Below are positions 28,223-36,691 of a DNA stretch of 64,000 bases, one piece after another. The DNA comes from Desulfobacterium sp. (GTDB taxonomy: Bacteria > Desulfobacterota > Desulfobacteria > Desulfobacterales > Desulfobacteraceae), in assembly GCA_030145245.1 (NCBI GenBank), contig JAQYWC010000030.1, forward strand, positions 107,167-171,166, in the 5' to 3' direction. A program made the position numbers and the translations under genes. Under the pieces are notes generated by a model. The model saw only the letters and a list, made by a program, of their open reading frames with translations. It was not told where the DNA came from and did no database searches. How positions within the stretch are numbered: position 1 is the first letter of the stretch; the number at the start of each line of letters is the position of its first letter.

Positions 28223-29431
28223 TTAGAGGATTTCATCCACGGACAGCTTGAATTTGGATAGGGCTTCGCAATGGTCCATGTGAATCACAATGGGATTTTC
28301 ATACCTGAAACCGATCTTTTCCTCAGGACAGGCATATTGCATGGCACAGATCAGGACTTCATTCTCCCGGTAGACATGCTCGGGATTGGTCCAATAGGAA
28401 AAGGGGCCATCGTTCAGCCCGATGCGCCATTCATCCCCCATCATGCCAATGCCGTGTTCAAACCCGGGCACCATGAAGTCTGCAAACCCGCCCTGGTCGG
28501 CAAAGTCCATCATCTGCTCAGCCAGGTCCAGGGGAGTGATTCCAGCCTTATAGGTTTCCAGGGTCTTTTCCACAATGGAGATAAAATTGTCCGCATGCCA
28601 GCGCTGTCGGTCCGTGGCCCTGCCGATGAAATAATTATGGGAGTGATCCCCCAGGCCCAGCCTGTACATGGAATGTATATCCACCATAAGGGGGTCTCCG
28701 GACTCCAGTTCCTTCCGGGTGGCAGGGGTACAGGCGCCGCCGGTGTATCCGGTACGGTACCCCGATGCAATCTCGTTGCCCCCGGTGAATGACCACTCAA
28801 ACTCACTGCCGGCCTTCCGCATGGCATGGGCGGCAAGGCCGGCCACCTCGGTTTCGGTCATCCCTTTCCATCCGCCGTCTTTTAAAGCCTCAAATACAGC
28901 TTCATGACCGATGTCGACAATCCGGGAGGCCTTTTTGAAACGGTTGATGGTGCCCTGGTCCTTGATCAGGGCCAGGCGATCGATGATGGTATGGGCATTG
29001 ACGAATTCGCTGTTTGCAATGGCAGACTTGTATTTTTCATATTCATAATGGGTGAGGTTGCCCTCGGGCAGATAGTTTGACATCCCGCTTTCAATCCCCA
29101 CGCGAATCTTTTTGCCCCGGGCCAGGTCATTGATATAATCGGCGATCTGCTCGATCTGATCCTGGCCGCCCATGGGGGCAAACCCGAAGACATGATCCGG
29201 GTCCATCCAGGTTTCATCGGCAATCCGTGCGGCATCAATAACAAAAGAGAACAGGGCCGGCATGCCCTGGGACGGAATCACCACAAAGCTGCGCCAGGGA
29301 CAGAACACGTCAGAAACCCAGGAGAGGGTTCTCAGCCTGGAGCCCAGGTATACATCAATATTTTCCTCAGCCATGGCGGCCTGGATTTGCTGGACACGGG
29401 ATCTGAAATTTATAAAATATGGATCTGTCAT
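28223..29431 (-). CDS. M24 (creatinase/aminopeptidase P) family protein
   Basis: The 402-residue protein has an N-terminal creatinase-type domain (V-Y-L-G-S-R-L-R-T-L-S) and a C-terminal pita-bread domain. Four likely M24 ligand positions are visible: Asp in M-V-D-I-H, Asp in G-D-H-S-H-N, His in F-E-H-G-I-G and Glu in R-Y-E-N-P. The usual E-P-G glutamate is replaced in C-A-M-Q-Y-A-C. Such loss occurs in creatinase-like hydrolases, so it may cut a C-N bond in a small molecule rather than an X-Pro peptide. A GGAGGT precedes the ATG. It starts 10 bp after the SCP2 gene, third in the TetR operon. Confidence 0.75.
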   Translation of the reverse strand: MTDPYFINFRSRVQQIQAAMAEENIDVYLGSRLRTLSWVSDVFCPWRSFVVIPSQGMPALFSFVIDAARIADETWMDPDHVFGFAPMGGQDQIEQIADYINDLARGKKIRVGIESGMSNYLPEGNLTHYEYEKYKSAIANSEFVNAHTIIDRLALIKDQGTINRFKKASRIVDIGHEAVFEALKDGGWKGMTETEVAGLAAHAMRKAGSEFEWSFTGGNEIASGYRTGYTGGACTPATRKELESGDPLMVDIHSMYRLGLGDHSHNYFIGRATDRQRWHADNFISIVEKTLETYKAGITPLDLAEQMMDFADQGGFADFMVPGFEHGIGMMGDEWRIGLNDGPFSYWTNPEHVYRENEVLICAMQYACPEEKIGFRYENPIVIHMDHCEALSKFKLSVDEIL

Positions 29432-29440
29432 GGGAACCTC

Positions 29441-29839
29441 CTAATACCGGGTGTCAATGGTGGAGATGACCTTGTTGATTCGGTCTGCCACAGAGGCGAG
29501 TTTCAAGGCTTTGATCATATTGCCCTTGAGCTTGAGTTTTCCGGTCATCAATGCCTTTTGGGAGCCCATTTCCGACCTGGAAATCCTTGCAAAGACCTCG
29601 TAATCGCCGGTTACCTTGAATTCCGCCTCTGGCGGCTCTCCGGTCCCAGTGGACACGGCCTTGAAATTGCCCTCTTCAAACGCGAAAAAAAGAAACCGGT
29701 CCTCTCCGCACGGACACCCCGTATAGATATTGGACATGGACGAAGTGATAAAATTCATCCGCTGGGGGGACAGGGCAGACTTCAGCCTTTTTTCAACCTC
29801 ATCCCGCCAGGAATCGCTCAAATACACCAAAGATGTCAT
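29441..29839 (-). CDS. SCP2 sterol-transfer-domain protein
   Basis: The 132-residue protein carries the SCP2 pattern: a hydrophobic strand, A-E-F-K-V-T-G-D-Y-E-V-F, then G-K-L-K-L-K-G-N-M-I-K-A-L-K-L near the C-terminus. Stand-alone SCP2 proteins bind lipids or acyl-CoA. It lies between the TetR gene and the M24 gene in one apparent operon. Confidence 0.8.
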   Translation of the reverse strand: MTSLVYLSDSWRDEVEKRLKSALSPQRMNFITSSMSNIYTGCPCGEDRFLFFAFEEGNFKAVSTGTGEPPEAEFKVTGDYEVFARISRSEMGSQKALMTGKLKLKGNMIKALKLASVADRINKVISTIDTRY

Positions 29840-29863
29840 TTTCGTCTCCTTAATATTAGCCGA

Positions 29864-30454
29864 TTATGGTGCCGGCGGTATGAACAGCCCCTGGGTCATG
29901 AGGCCCAGGGTTTCCGACAGCATCTGGTTATACTCCTCTTCTTTTCCCCTGATATAGGCCTCAATGATAAAAACCTTGTAAATAAGAAATATCACCTGGG
30001 ATATCTGGTGGGTATCCACGGTCCTAAAGGCCTTCTCACGGATTCCCTGCTCCAGTATATCCCTGATCATGGCAATAGAGTCCAGGTTGATGGACTCAAA
30101 CGGGTCCTTGTCCGGAAACATGGGAAAAATACCAGGATCCTTGGCCATGAGCCTGTGGAGTTCCCGATCCCGGGAAAGATAGTCGATGGCCTTGTGGCAA
30201 AGCACTTCAAATTTAAGCCTCAGGTCATTTTCCTTTTCCACGGCAAGGGCCACCCTGGACTGCCATCTTCTCAGGCCCCAGGAGATCGTATCCCTGTAAA
30301 GGGATTTCTTGTTCCTTGCGTACAGGTAGAGGTTGCCCTTGGTCATGCCCAGTTCTCCGGCAATATCTTCCATGGTTGTCTTTTTGTATCCAAAACGGGA
30401 AAATACCGACAGGGCCGCTTTGTAGATAATCTGGGAATCTTCTCTCTTTTTCAT
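29864..30454 (-). CDS. TetR-family transcriptional repressor
   Basis: The 196-residue protein begins with a classical TetR helix-turn-helix (Y-K-A-A-L-S-V-F-S-R-F-G-Y-K-K-T-T-M-E-D and G-M-T-K-G-N-L-Y-L-Y). The C-terminal ligand domain is not assigned. It is the first gene of an operon with SCP2 and M24 proteins. A perfect 11-bp-arm palindrome 20 bp upstream is the expected operator, so negative autoregulation by a lipid-like or nitrogenous ligand is likely (inference). Confidence 0.88.
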   Translation of the reverse strand: MKKREDSQIIYKAALSVFSRFGYKKTTMEDIAGELGMTKGNLYLYARNKKSLYRDTISWGLRRWQSRVALAVEKENDLRLKFEVLCHKAIDYLSRDRELHRLMAKDPGIFPMFPDKDPFESINLDSIAMIRDILEQGIREKAFRTVDTHQISQVIFLIYKVFIIEAYIRGKEEEYNQMLSETLGLMTQGLFIPPAP

Positions 30455-30473
30455 GGGACACCACTCAATGAAT

Positions 30474-30502
30474 AAATGAACAAATTGTTTATTTGTTCAT
30501 TT
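30474..30502. promoter_or_regulatory. Perfect palindrome, probable TetR operator
   Basis: AAATGAACAAA (30474-30484) and TTTGTTCATTT (30492-30502) are exact reverse complements around a 7-bp spacer. On the minus strand a TTGACA (-35) lies at 30529-30524, so the palindrome covers the -10/start region of the TetR operon. Confidence 0.75.
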
Positions 30503-30744
30503 AAAATCATATTCTGATCCCATTGTCAAGACCGCCCGCAAATCAATACGCCCTGGAAAAAGTGCAGTGGGTCAAGATCCTTATCACCTTTATGGTGGTT
30601 TTGGGGTTTTCAGGCACCGGAGATTATATAGGAACTGACAGACTGGGGAAAAGGGTCTGTGTACAGGTCGAAACCAGCCACGCTGATCACAGGGCTACTT
30701 TCATGGGAATTGTCCGTCATAAGAATTTGTATCATATATCCGGG

Positions 30745-32292
30745 TTAACCAAAGAGACCCTTCCATATCAGGGAGGCCAAGCCCTGCCCTCCCCGGTACG
30801 GCTTCCCTTTCAGAATCAGACGCTCTGTTTTCAGACGAAACAATTCCGTTTGATCCATATCCATGGGGTTTTGATCAAGAATCACCATGTCTGCTGATTT
30901 TCCAGGCTCAAGACTTCCCCGTTCCGCCTCATCAAAACTTGCCCAGGCCGGTTCACAGGTATACATTTTCAGGGCTTGGGAAACGGTAATTGACTGGTCG
31001 GACCGATAGTGGTTGCAGGCGCACCACATGCCGAAGGCCGGGTCCGGCTGGGTGACCGGTGCATCGGAACCGCCGGATACATGGACCCCCATGTCCAGAA
31101 GTGTTCTTAAGGGGGAGATATCCTCTACGCGGTCGCCCAGGATCTCTTTCAGGTATTCATAGGGCTCCAGGTTCAAATGGAGAAGAGACGGCTGGCAGGC
31201 GATGCCGATACCGTGTTCTGCGCAGGTTTCCATGGCAAACCGGCTCATGAGAGAGGCATGGATGATACTGTGGCGGTGGTCTTTGCGGGGATTGCTCTTC
31301 TGAGCCCTGGCAAATGCCCGGGCAGCCTGGTCCACGGCAGCATCGCCAATGGCATGGAGCTGAACCTGAAGCCCCTTGTCGTGTGCGGTCCGGACAAATT
31401 CATCCACCTGGCTGTCCGGATAGAACAATATGCCTCTATTTTCGGGTTCATGGGCATAGGGCTGCAAAAGTGCGGCATCGCAGGAACCGAAACATCCGTC
31501 CAGGGCCGTGGCAAAGCAGCCGCCGATCCGGGGAAGCTTTCTTTTTAAGACCTTGTCTATATCCAGGGTCTGGAAAAAGACCCTGAACTGGACCGGATCT
31601 GAAAGCCCCCGGGCCAGGAACCTGACAATATCCACATCCAGATCCAGGAAATAGCCCACGCCTTCGGCCGGGTGGGCCAGGGAAATCCCCTTGGCCGCCA
31701 TCCGGTCCACCCCTGACAGCATATGCTTGATCAGGGAGACCACAGACACCTTGGCAGAGATATAATCGGTGGCCTCAAAAAAGGCTTCCTGGAAAAGATA
31801 GCCGGTATCTGCATGGTATCCGCGAAGTTTTTTTATCTTTTCCGGCAGAAGATTCTGCATGGCCGTGTTGATTACCGATGCATGACCGTCGTATTTCACC
31901 AGCATCACAGGCCTTTTTTCCATCTTATCCAGTTCGGTCCGGGTCACCATACGCCCCTCTTCAACCGAGTGGGCGGATATACCAAAACCAAGCACCACCT
32001 TGGGCCGGGTCGCGTTGACATAACCGGCAATGAGTTCTGATAAATGGGAAAAGTCCCTGGCCTCCCGGACATCAAGGGTGGAAGAAAACAGGGCATAGGA
32101 TGAAAAATGCAGGTGGGAGTCCCCGAAGGCCGGGATCAATGTTTTTTCACCCAGGTTTATTTTTTTATGGGTGGAATATATTTCCGGCAGGTCATCCCCG
32201 GTAAATACGATTTCCCCCTGGTCTTCAACCAGAAAGTCGCAAATGGTATCGTCCTTGTCGCAGGTGAGAATAGAGCCTTGGTATACGGTCAT
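30745..32292 (-). CDS. YtcJ-like amidohydrolase (Amidohydro_3)
   Basis: A 515-residue metal-dependent hydrolase. Visible metal-site motifs: G-D-S-H-L-H-F near residue 58, Q-L-H-A-I-G-D-A-A-V, H-R-H-S-I-I-H-A-S and S-G-G-S-D-A-P-V. The C-terminal A-D-M-V-I-L-D-Q-N-P is the usual closing strand. No signal peptide is seen, so it is cytosolic. YtcJ-type enzymes hydrolyse N-substituted amides or amino acids; the substrate is unknown. AGGGGA precedes the ATG. Confidence 0.85.
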   Translation of the reverse strand: MTVYQGSILTCDKDDTICDFLVEDQGEIVFTGDDLPEIYSTHKKINLGEKTLIPAFGDSHLHFSSYALFSSTLDVREARDFSHLSELIAGYVNATRPKVVLGFGISAHSVEEGRMVTRTELDKMEKRPVMLVKYDGHASVINTAMQNLLPEKIKKLRGYHADTGYLFQEAFFEATDYISAKVSVVSLIKHMLSGVDRMAAKGISLAHPAEGVGYFLDLDVDIVRFLARGLSDPVQFRVFFQTLDIDKVLKRKLPRIGGCFATALDGCFGSCDAALLQPYAHEPENRGILFYPDSQVDEFVRTAHDKGLQVQLHAIGDAAVDQAARAFARAQKSNPRKDHRHSIIHASLMSRFAMETCAEHGIGIACQPSLLHLNLEPYEYLKEILGDRVEDISPLRTLLDMGVHVSGGSDAPVTQPDPAFGMWCACNHYRSDQSITVSQALKMYTCEPAWASFDEAERGSLEPGKSADMVILDQNPMDMDQTELFRLKTERLILKGKPYRGGQGLASLIWKGLFG

Positions 32293-32346
32293 TTGGTTTT
32301 CCCCTGATCATTTTTTTAAACGCAGTTTTTTCATGTTCTTTTATTT

Positions 32347-32991
32347 TCAGGACATCCGGCCCCCGGACACCACCCCGTGACACCGGCAGGCCGTGGCAAC
32401 AAAACAGGGACCCCTGTGCGCCTCAATCCGCTCCAGCAGGTCAAACAAGGCCTTTGGCCGATAGCCTCCGACACCCGGTCCCAGCTGAACACTTTGAATC
32501 ACAAACGGGGTAATTCCCGGAAACTCCACCCCGGCCAGCAGCCTGAACATATCCGGTTTTCTCGGTTCACCCGTCTTCGTACATCTGTCATCCGGTTCAT
32601 TGCAGTTCGGGGGGCACAGGAAGTCAGCATGGCTGACATAAATGTCATGCCCTGCCCCGTGCATGCAATTGGGCAGATGCGCCTCTAACCTTTCAGGCAG
32701 AGGATACGGAGCCAGATGATCTCCGTCCACTCTCAACCGGCACCACTCCCAGGCCAGATGAACCGGCACTGCCGGCACGATCCAGTCCGGACCATGCTCC
32801 CGGGTAAGCCTTGTCTTTAAAAATTCAATACCGTCGCCGGCCTCAACCCGGCACCCCAACTCCCTTGCCTGCGCCAGGGAGGCTTTATCCTGATCCACCA
32901 GGGTTACGCTATATTGACCGTCCTGTTTCAACAGCCACCTAGCCGCCCTGAGTCCGAATTTACCTGCACCTATAATCCATATGGTTTCCAT
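32347..32991 (-). CDS. Rossmann-fold protein with a cysteine cluster, function unknown
   Basis: The 214-residue protein starts with a dinucleotide-binding fold (W-I-I-G-A-G-K-F-G-L-R-A-A then T-L-V-D-Q-D). It continues into a region unlike known dehydrogenases, containing L-C-P-P-N-C-N-E-P-D-D-R-C (about residues 129-141) and a late A-T-A-C-R-C-H. The cysteines could bind a metal or Fe-S cluster. I do not recognise a named family. It ends 54 bp upstream of the amidohydrolase start in the same direction, so the two may be co-transcribed. Confidence 0.55.
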   Translation of the reverse strand: METIWIIGAGKFGLRAARWLLKQDGQYSVTLVDQDKASLAQARELGCRVEAGDGIEFLKTRLTREHGPDWIVPAVPVHLAWEWCRLRVDGDHLAPYPLPERLEAHLPNCMHGAGHDIYVSHADFLCPPNCNEPDDRCTKTGEPRKPDMFRLLAGVEFPGITPFVIQSVQLGPGVGGYRPKALFDLLERIEAHRGPCFVATACRCHGVVSGGRMS

Positions 32992-33369
32992 ACAAGGCTT
33001 ATCCTATGAACGCACCGGAACTGTCAAGGCTGATTGCGATGCCGGGGTTTCTCGCCTTAATGACTCTGCTGAAAATTGACATGGATAAAAATAATCAACC
33101 CCTGCCGTCTAAATGGATACTGGAGGGTCTTATGATTCGTTTATTTACCAGTTGATATCAGCCCGGCAAAAATGGTAATAGCCTATTAAAAATTGAATGA
33201 AGGGACGCAGTAATTTGTTTTACCCGGGGCATGAAAATATGATTGTATTTAAACCGAATACATGGAGAAATACTGGACAGCCTTACCGGTCGAAGCACCG
33301 GCGCTGTTGTCCGGAGACGGTACCAGGGGGGGCAGTGTGCAAACTCAGAAACCAATAAGGAATAAATAC

Positions 33370-33737
33370 GTGATCAGGTGGTGTTTATCTATTTTATCTC
33401 TGGCCCTCTTTATTTATCCTGTAGCCTGTTCGCCCATCCGGGCCGCCCGGAATTATGAGCCTTCATTCATTGTCATCAGGAACAGCACAGGAGCCCCTAT
33501 TGAACAGATCCTCCTTCATTGCCAAGGTCTTTGACGATTTGCTGGGGAAATGTGGATGAAAACCAAACTTGCAGGCAGAAAGAGATCTCCGCTGTCCTCA
33601 AAGAATCGAAAGGCCAGGGGAATGCCCTTGTTTTTGAAATCATCCCAGGACCCGGAGGGCGGGTTCACCTGGAAAGCGGGCAACAACAATTTCAATTGGG
33701 AGTAGACCGATGGCAGCTATCCGGCCACAACCATTGA
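33370..33737 (+). pseudogene. Small lipoprotein reading frame, probably frameshifted
   Basis: From a GTG at 33370 (AAGGA upstream) 54 codons encode a signal-like segment with the lipobox Y-P-V-A-C, then R-N-S-T-G-A-P-I-E-Q-I and a stop at 33534. Another frame stays open from 33519 to 33737 without its own start signals. The pattern suggests a short secreted lipoprotein gene broken by a frameshift. No family is recognised. Confidence 0.35.
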
Positions 33738-34001
33738 ATCCTTCGTTGATCCGATTAAAAATGCAACGGCGACGTCCAACGTTCTTTTCAATAATTTCCC
33801 CAAAATCCATCCTTTAATTATGATTGGTTTCTTTGATTTCCGGTTCAACATCCTGGGGTCATCTGATTTTGAAAGAGAGATTCCAACTCTCCGACATATG
33901 GAGATGGTAATGTAAAAACTGCGGAAGCGAAAAAAACACTCTGTCTATGAGAACTTGTTTAGGTAAATGTCAGGCCTTGTCCTGAAAATTATTTTTAACA
34001 T
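33738..34001. other. Intergenic stretch, no gene seen
   Basis: No supported gene is visible between the broken lipoprotein frame and the flavoprotein promoter. Confidence 0.4.
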
Positions 34002-34044
34002 TGTAACAGCCGCTACAGAATGTTGGCCTTCAAGGACGTATGGT
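34002..34044 (+). promoter_or_regulatory. Crp/Fnr-type dyad and promoter of the flavoprotein gene
   Basis: The dyad TGTAACAGCCGCTACA (34002-34017, one mismatch to perfect symmetry) is centred at 34009.5. A TATGGT -10 lies at 34039-34044 and predicts a start near 34051, so the dyad sits at about -41.5. The layout, including the conserved spacer, is duplicated at 35652-35694. Confidence 0.65.
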
Positions 34045-34085
34045 GAAAATAGTTTCAAAAATAATCAAATAAAGGAGCGTTAAAA

Positions 34086-34721
34086 ATGCAACCCCAGATT
34101 TTAGGAATTTCAGGTAGTCCCATAAAAGATAGCAACACGGATCGTTTGGTTCAGGCGGTTCTTGCGAGCAGCGGTCTTGAATCAGAATTTATAAAACTGA
34201 GCAGCATTAACGTCAGGCCCTGCCTTGCCTGCAAAAAATGTGTCCCGGATAACGTTTGCAAAGTGAATGATGATTTTCCTGAGCTTGCAGAAAAAATTAG
34301 AACCGCTAAAGCTTTGGTTATCGGCGGATATATTCCCTATTCACAAATAGACGGGTTCACAAAGGCGCTTCTTGAAAGGTTCTGGTCGTTGAGACATCAG
34401 AAAAATCTTTTGAAAGGCAAACTGGGTGCAACCATCCTCACCGGTTGTTCTCCTGAGCCTTTGGCTGCCGTCAATCAATCATTGGCTGCTGAGATGACAC
34501 AATTTGAAAACATGGATCTTATCGGGCAATTAGCGATTCAGGGCAATATTCCCTGTGCGTTCTGCGGTAAGGGAGATGAGTGCGAGATGGGCGCGATCGA
34601 GAGTATGTTTGAGCCTGGAACAAGGGCATGCGATATTAAATACGCCCGGGTGGAGGATCAGAAAGACATATGGGAACAAGCAATGCGAATCGGTCGTGAG
34701 ATGGGTGAACGTTTAAAATAG
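34086..34721 (+). CDS. Flavodoxin-fold NAD(P)H/FMN oxidoreductase-like protein with cysteine motifs
   Basis: A 211-residue flavoprotein. The N-terminal I-S-G-S-P-x-K-x-S-N-T-D-R phosphate loop is typical of the FMN-reductase/iron-sulfur flavoprotein superfamily. It is followed by R-P-C-L-A-C-K-K-C-V-P-D-N-V-C (a compact cysteine cluster as in iron-sulfur flavoproteins) and by A-F-C-G-K-G-D-E-C-E-M. It probably carries FMN and may hold a 4Fe-4S cluster. AAAGGAG precedes the ATG. A close paralogue (about 70% alike by eye) is inside the tRNA island at 38624-39262. The upstream dyad links it to the Crp/Fnr gene that follows. Confidence 0.8.
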   Translation: MQPQILGISGSPIKDSNTDRLVQAVLASSGLESEFIKLSSINVRPCLACKKCVPDNVCKVNDDFPELAEKIRTAKALVIGGYIPYSQIDGFTKALLERFWSLRHQKNLLKGKLGATILTGCSPEPLAAVNQSLAAEMTQFENMDLIGQLAIQGNIPCAFCGKGDECEMGAIESMFEPGTRACDIKYARVEDQKDIWEQAMRIGREMGERLK

Positions 34722-34777
34722 AAAAGACCTCTGGATTGTGAAGGGGTTTAAGGAAATATGATGAGAGTCTTTACCAA

Positions 34778-34808
34778 ATGTGATATCACATATACCAATA
34801 CTTATAAT
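34778..34808 (+). promoter_or_regulatory. Palindrome overlapping the -35 region of the Crp/Fnr gene promoter
   Basis: ATGTGATATCACAT (34778-34791) is a perfect 14-bp palindrome. A consensus TATAAT -10 follows at 34803-34808, only ~15 bp before the ATG. A regulator bound here would cover the -35 position, as in negative autoregulation. The half-sites differ from the TGTAGC dyads of the two flavin genes. Confidence 0.5.
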
Positions 34809-34822
34809 TAAAAGGAAAAAGA

Positions 34823-35527
34823 ATGGCTTGCCTATGTGAACAAATAGCTGGCGATGACATTGAACTATCACCCATCTGTATTGGTAGCCACTGGATCTTT
34901 CAGAGTCTCGATCCTGCTGATATTAAAGCCCTAAGCCATGAGGCCTTGAGGAAAAAATCAATCAAAGGTGAATCCTTATTCTTACAAGGAGACTCTGCAG
35001 ATGAAATGTTTCTGATCAAAGGCGGACGCATTAAGCTTTCCAAAGTTCTTGAAGACGGCACGGAACTGATGCTTGATATACGAAAAGCCGGCGACTTTGT
35101 CGGGGAGAATATGTTCTCTGAAGAAGGTCTGTATCCTGTCAGTGCGGTCTGTCTTGAAGATACTCTGACATGCGGTTTCAGCCGAAGTCAATTTGAAGAA
35201 TTGGTGCTGCAGCACCCCAAGGTCGGGCTCCAGATTATTAAAACCCTAAGCGAAAGAATTTCCAGCCTCACTGATCGTGTGGGCAGCCTTGCGGTTGCAA
35301 ATATTGAAGATCGTCTCTACAGGGTACTCAAAAACGTGGCTAAAGAGCATGGGGCACAAAGTCCACAGGGCGTGGTGATTCAGTTTCCTCTGACCCATGA
35401 AGATCTTGGTTTTTTAACCGGCGCCCATAGAGTCAGTATTACCCGGGCCATGAAAGCACTTAAAGAAGCGGGAAAAATCATTCTTGAGGGTAGACGGCTC
35501 ATCCTGCCCACCTTAAAAATCGCATAA
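34823..35527 (+). CDS. Crp/Fnr-family transcriptional regulator
   Basis: The 234-residue protein has a cyclic-nucleotide-binding-like jelly roll (G-E-S-L-F-L-Q-G-D-S-A-D-E-M-F-L-I-K-G-G) and a C-terminal helix-turn-helix (H-E-D-L-G-F-L-T-G-A-H-R-V-S-I-T-R). Cysteines near the N-terminus (residues 3, 5 and 18) could take part in redox or metal sensing, but the Fnr four-cysteine pattern is not complete. It lies between two flavin genes that both have a class-II-positioned dyad, so it is the likely activator of both. Confidence 0.85.
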   Translation: MACLCEQIAGDDIELSPICIGSHWIFQSLDPADIKALSHEALRKKSIKGESLFLQGDSADEMFLIKGGRIKLSKVLEDGTELMLDIRKAGDFVGENMFSEEGLYPVSAVCLEDTLTCGFSRSQFEELVLQHPKVGLQIIKTLSERISSLTDRVGSLAVANIEDRLYRVLKNVAKEHGAQSPQGVVIQFPLTHEDLGFLTGAHRVSITRAMKALKEAGKIILEGRRLILPTLKIA

Positions 35528-35651
35528 TTTTTACTTGATCGTTTAATCCGTATCATATCTGTTAAGTTCTTCGATCGCAATCCTCCATTTAACCACCTGA
35601 GATCATACCCATTTTACATCTGCTAATTATTCAGAAAATTTTAATACACAT

Positions 35652-35694
35652 TGTAGCCGCTGCTACAGAGTGTTTGCCGCCAAGGTCGTATAGT
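35652..35694 (+). promoter_or_regulatory. Crp/Fnr-type dyad and promoter of the flavodoxin gene
   Basis: TGTAGCCGCTGCTACA (35652-35667) is a perfect 6-4-6 dyad centred at 35659.5. The -10 TATAGT at 35689-35694 predicts a start near 35701, so the dyad sits at about -41.5, the position of class II activation. Confidence 0.7.
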
Positions 35695-35734
35695 GCATAT
35701 GCGTTCAAGGTTAATCAAAAAAGGAGAATTAAAA

Positions 35735-35752
35735 ATGGAGCTTACATCATGA
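35735..35752 (+). CDS. Five-codon leader ORF overlapping the flavodoxin start
   Basis: The strong AAGGAG at about 35720 sits ahead of ATG GAG CTT ACA TCA TGA. Its stop overlaps the flavodoxin ATG as ATGA. Translation of the flavodoxin may depend on this coupling; otherwise the ribosome site serves the flavodoxin at long spacing. Confidence 0.35.
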   Translation: MELTS

Positions 35753-36264
35753 AAGTATTAGTGACGTATTTCAGCCAGAGCGGAAACACAGAAAAAATAG
35801 CCAAAGCCATCTGCGAACAAGCAGCCAGGACCAATGAAGCCGAATTGAAAAAACTTGAAGATATCACTCCCGACGATGCGGCTGGATACGACTTCATTTT
35901 CATTGGCTCCCCCCTGCACTCCGGCAGTATGGCTGCACCGGTAAAAGAATTTTCAGGCCTTATTCAGGCAAGTTCCGGTCAAAAGATAGCCGGTTTCATA
36001 ACCCATTTTGCCCAGGGATATCCGGAACAAGACATGGATGGATTTACAGAACCCATAAAAGCAGCGTGCAAGGAAAAAGGTATTGAATACCAGGGGTGTT
36101 TCGATTGCCAGGGGGCATTGACTGAATCCTTACACGGGGCGGTACAAAAGAAACTTAATTTAACGGATGAGCAATGGGCGGATATGGTCAAACAGATGAC
36201 CGGACATCCCAACAAAAAAGACGAAGAAAAAGCCAAGGCGTTTGCCAAAACTATTTTAGCATAG
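35749..36264 (+). CDS. Flavodoxin-like protein
   Basis: The 171-residue protein opens with V-L-V-T-Y-F-S-Q-S-G-N-T-E-K-I-A, the FMN phosphate loop of flavodoxins. It continues with F-I-F-I-G-S-P-L-H-S-G-S and F-I-T-H-F-A. It should be a soluble one- or two-electron FMN carrier or a small flavin reductase. The ATG at 35749 is used because everything before the V-L-V-T strand lacks homology-like sequence. Gene order flavoprotein, Crp/Fnr, flavodoxin and the shared operator suggest one redox-responsive regulon. Confidence 0.85.
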   Translation: MKVLVTYFSQSGNTEKIAKAICEQAARTNEAELKKLEDITPDDAAGYDFIFIGSPLHSGSMAAPVKEFSGLIQASSGQKIAGFITHFAQGYPEQDMDGFTEPIKAACKEKGIEYQGCFDCQGALTESLHGAVQKKLNLTDEQWADMVKQMTGHPNKKDEEKAKAFAKTILA

Positions 36265-36382
36265 AGAGCTAAGCCCTGCACTTGGAGTGGAGGGCCCAAA
36301 TCCGTTGCAGGCTTATCTGAGCCTGGATTGTTATCCGGCAGGTTCACAGAGACAATTTAACAAACCCGCAACCCAAAACGAC

Positions 36383-36471
36383 AAAAGGCTCTCAGCAAAT
36401 GCTGAGAGCCTTTATTTTTATATGGTCGGGACGGCAAGATTTGAACTTGCGACCACTTGTCCCCCAGACAA
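36383..36471. repeat. attL-like direct repeat: 3' part of tRNA-Pro plus its terminator
   Basis: The 89 bp are identical to 40831-40919. They contain the downstream hairpin (36385-36412) and the tRNA-Pro 3' portion from CCA to the anticodon loop (36423-36471). Identity stops at 36472, inside the anticodon arm. This is the classical scar of integration into a tRNA gene. Confidence 0.9.
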
Positions 36472-36691
36472 ATTCCTACCTTTTTCACCCTGTTTCATAC
36501 CTTTCCAAAAGAATAAGAAAAGCATTGACTGACGAGGCTTATAGGCATAAGGCCCGTTTCAGCGAGTTTCATTGAATCTCGCCTCTACACAGAGCTAAAA
36601 GGGACCCAGTCTTAAAGCCTTAGTAGGCTTATTACAGGGCTTTTGAGGGTTTTAACGGTGAATGTTTTCACCCAATTAGGGAGTTCTAAGG

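Noticed and set aside
29192..30475. 427-codon plus-strand frame opposite the M24, SCP2 and TetR genes
   Set aside because: It spans three genes with clear families on the other strand. Its composition is that of an antisense shadow.
36423..36471. Second tRNA-Pro gene
   Set aside because: Only the 3' half from the anticodon loop onward is present; it is the left repeat of the island, not a functional tRNA.
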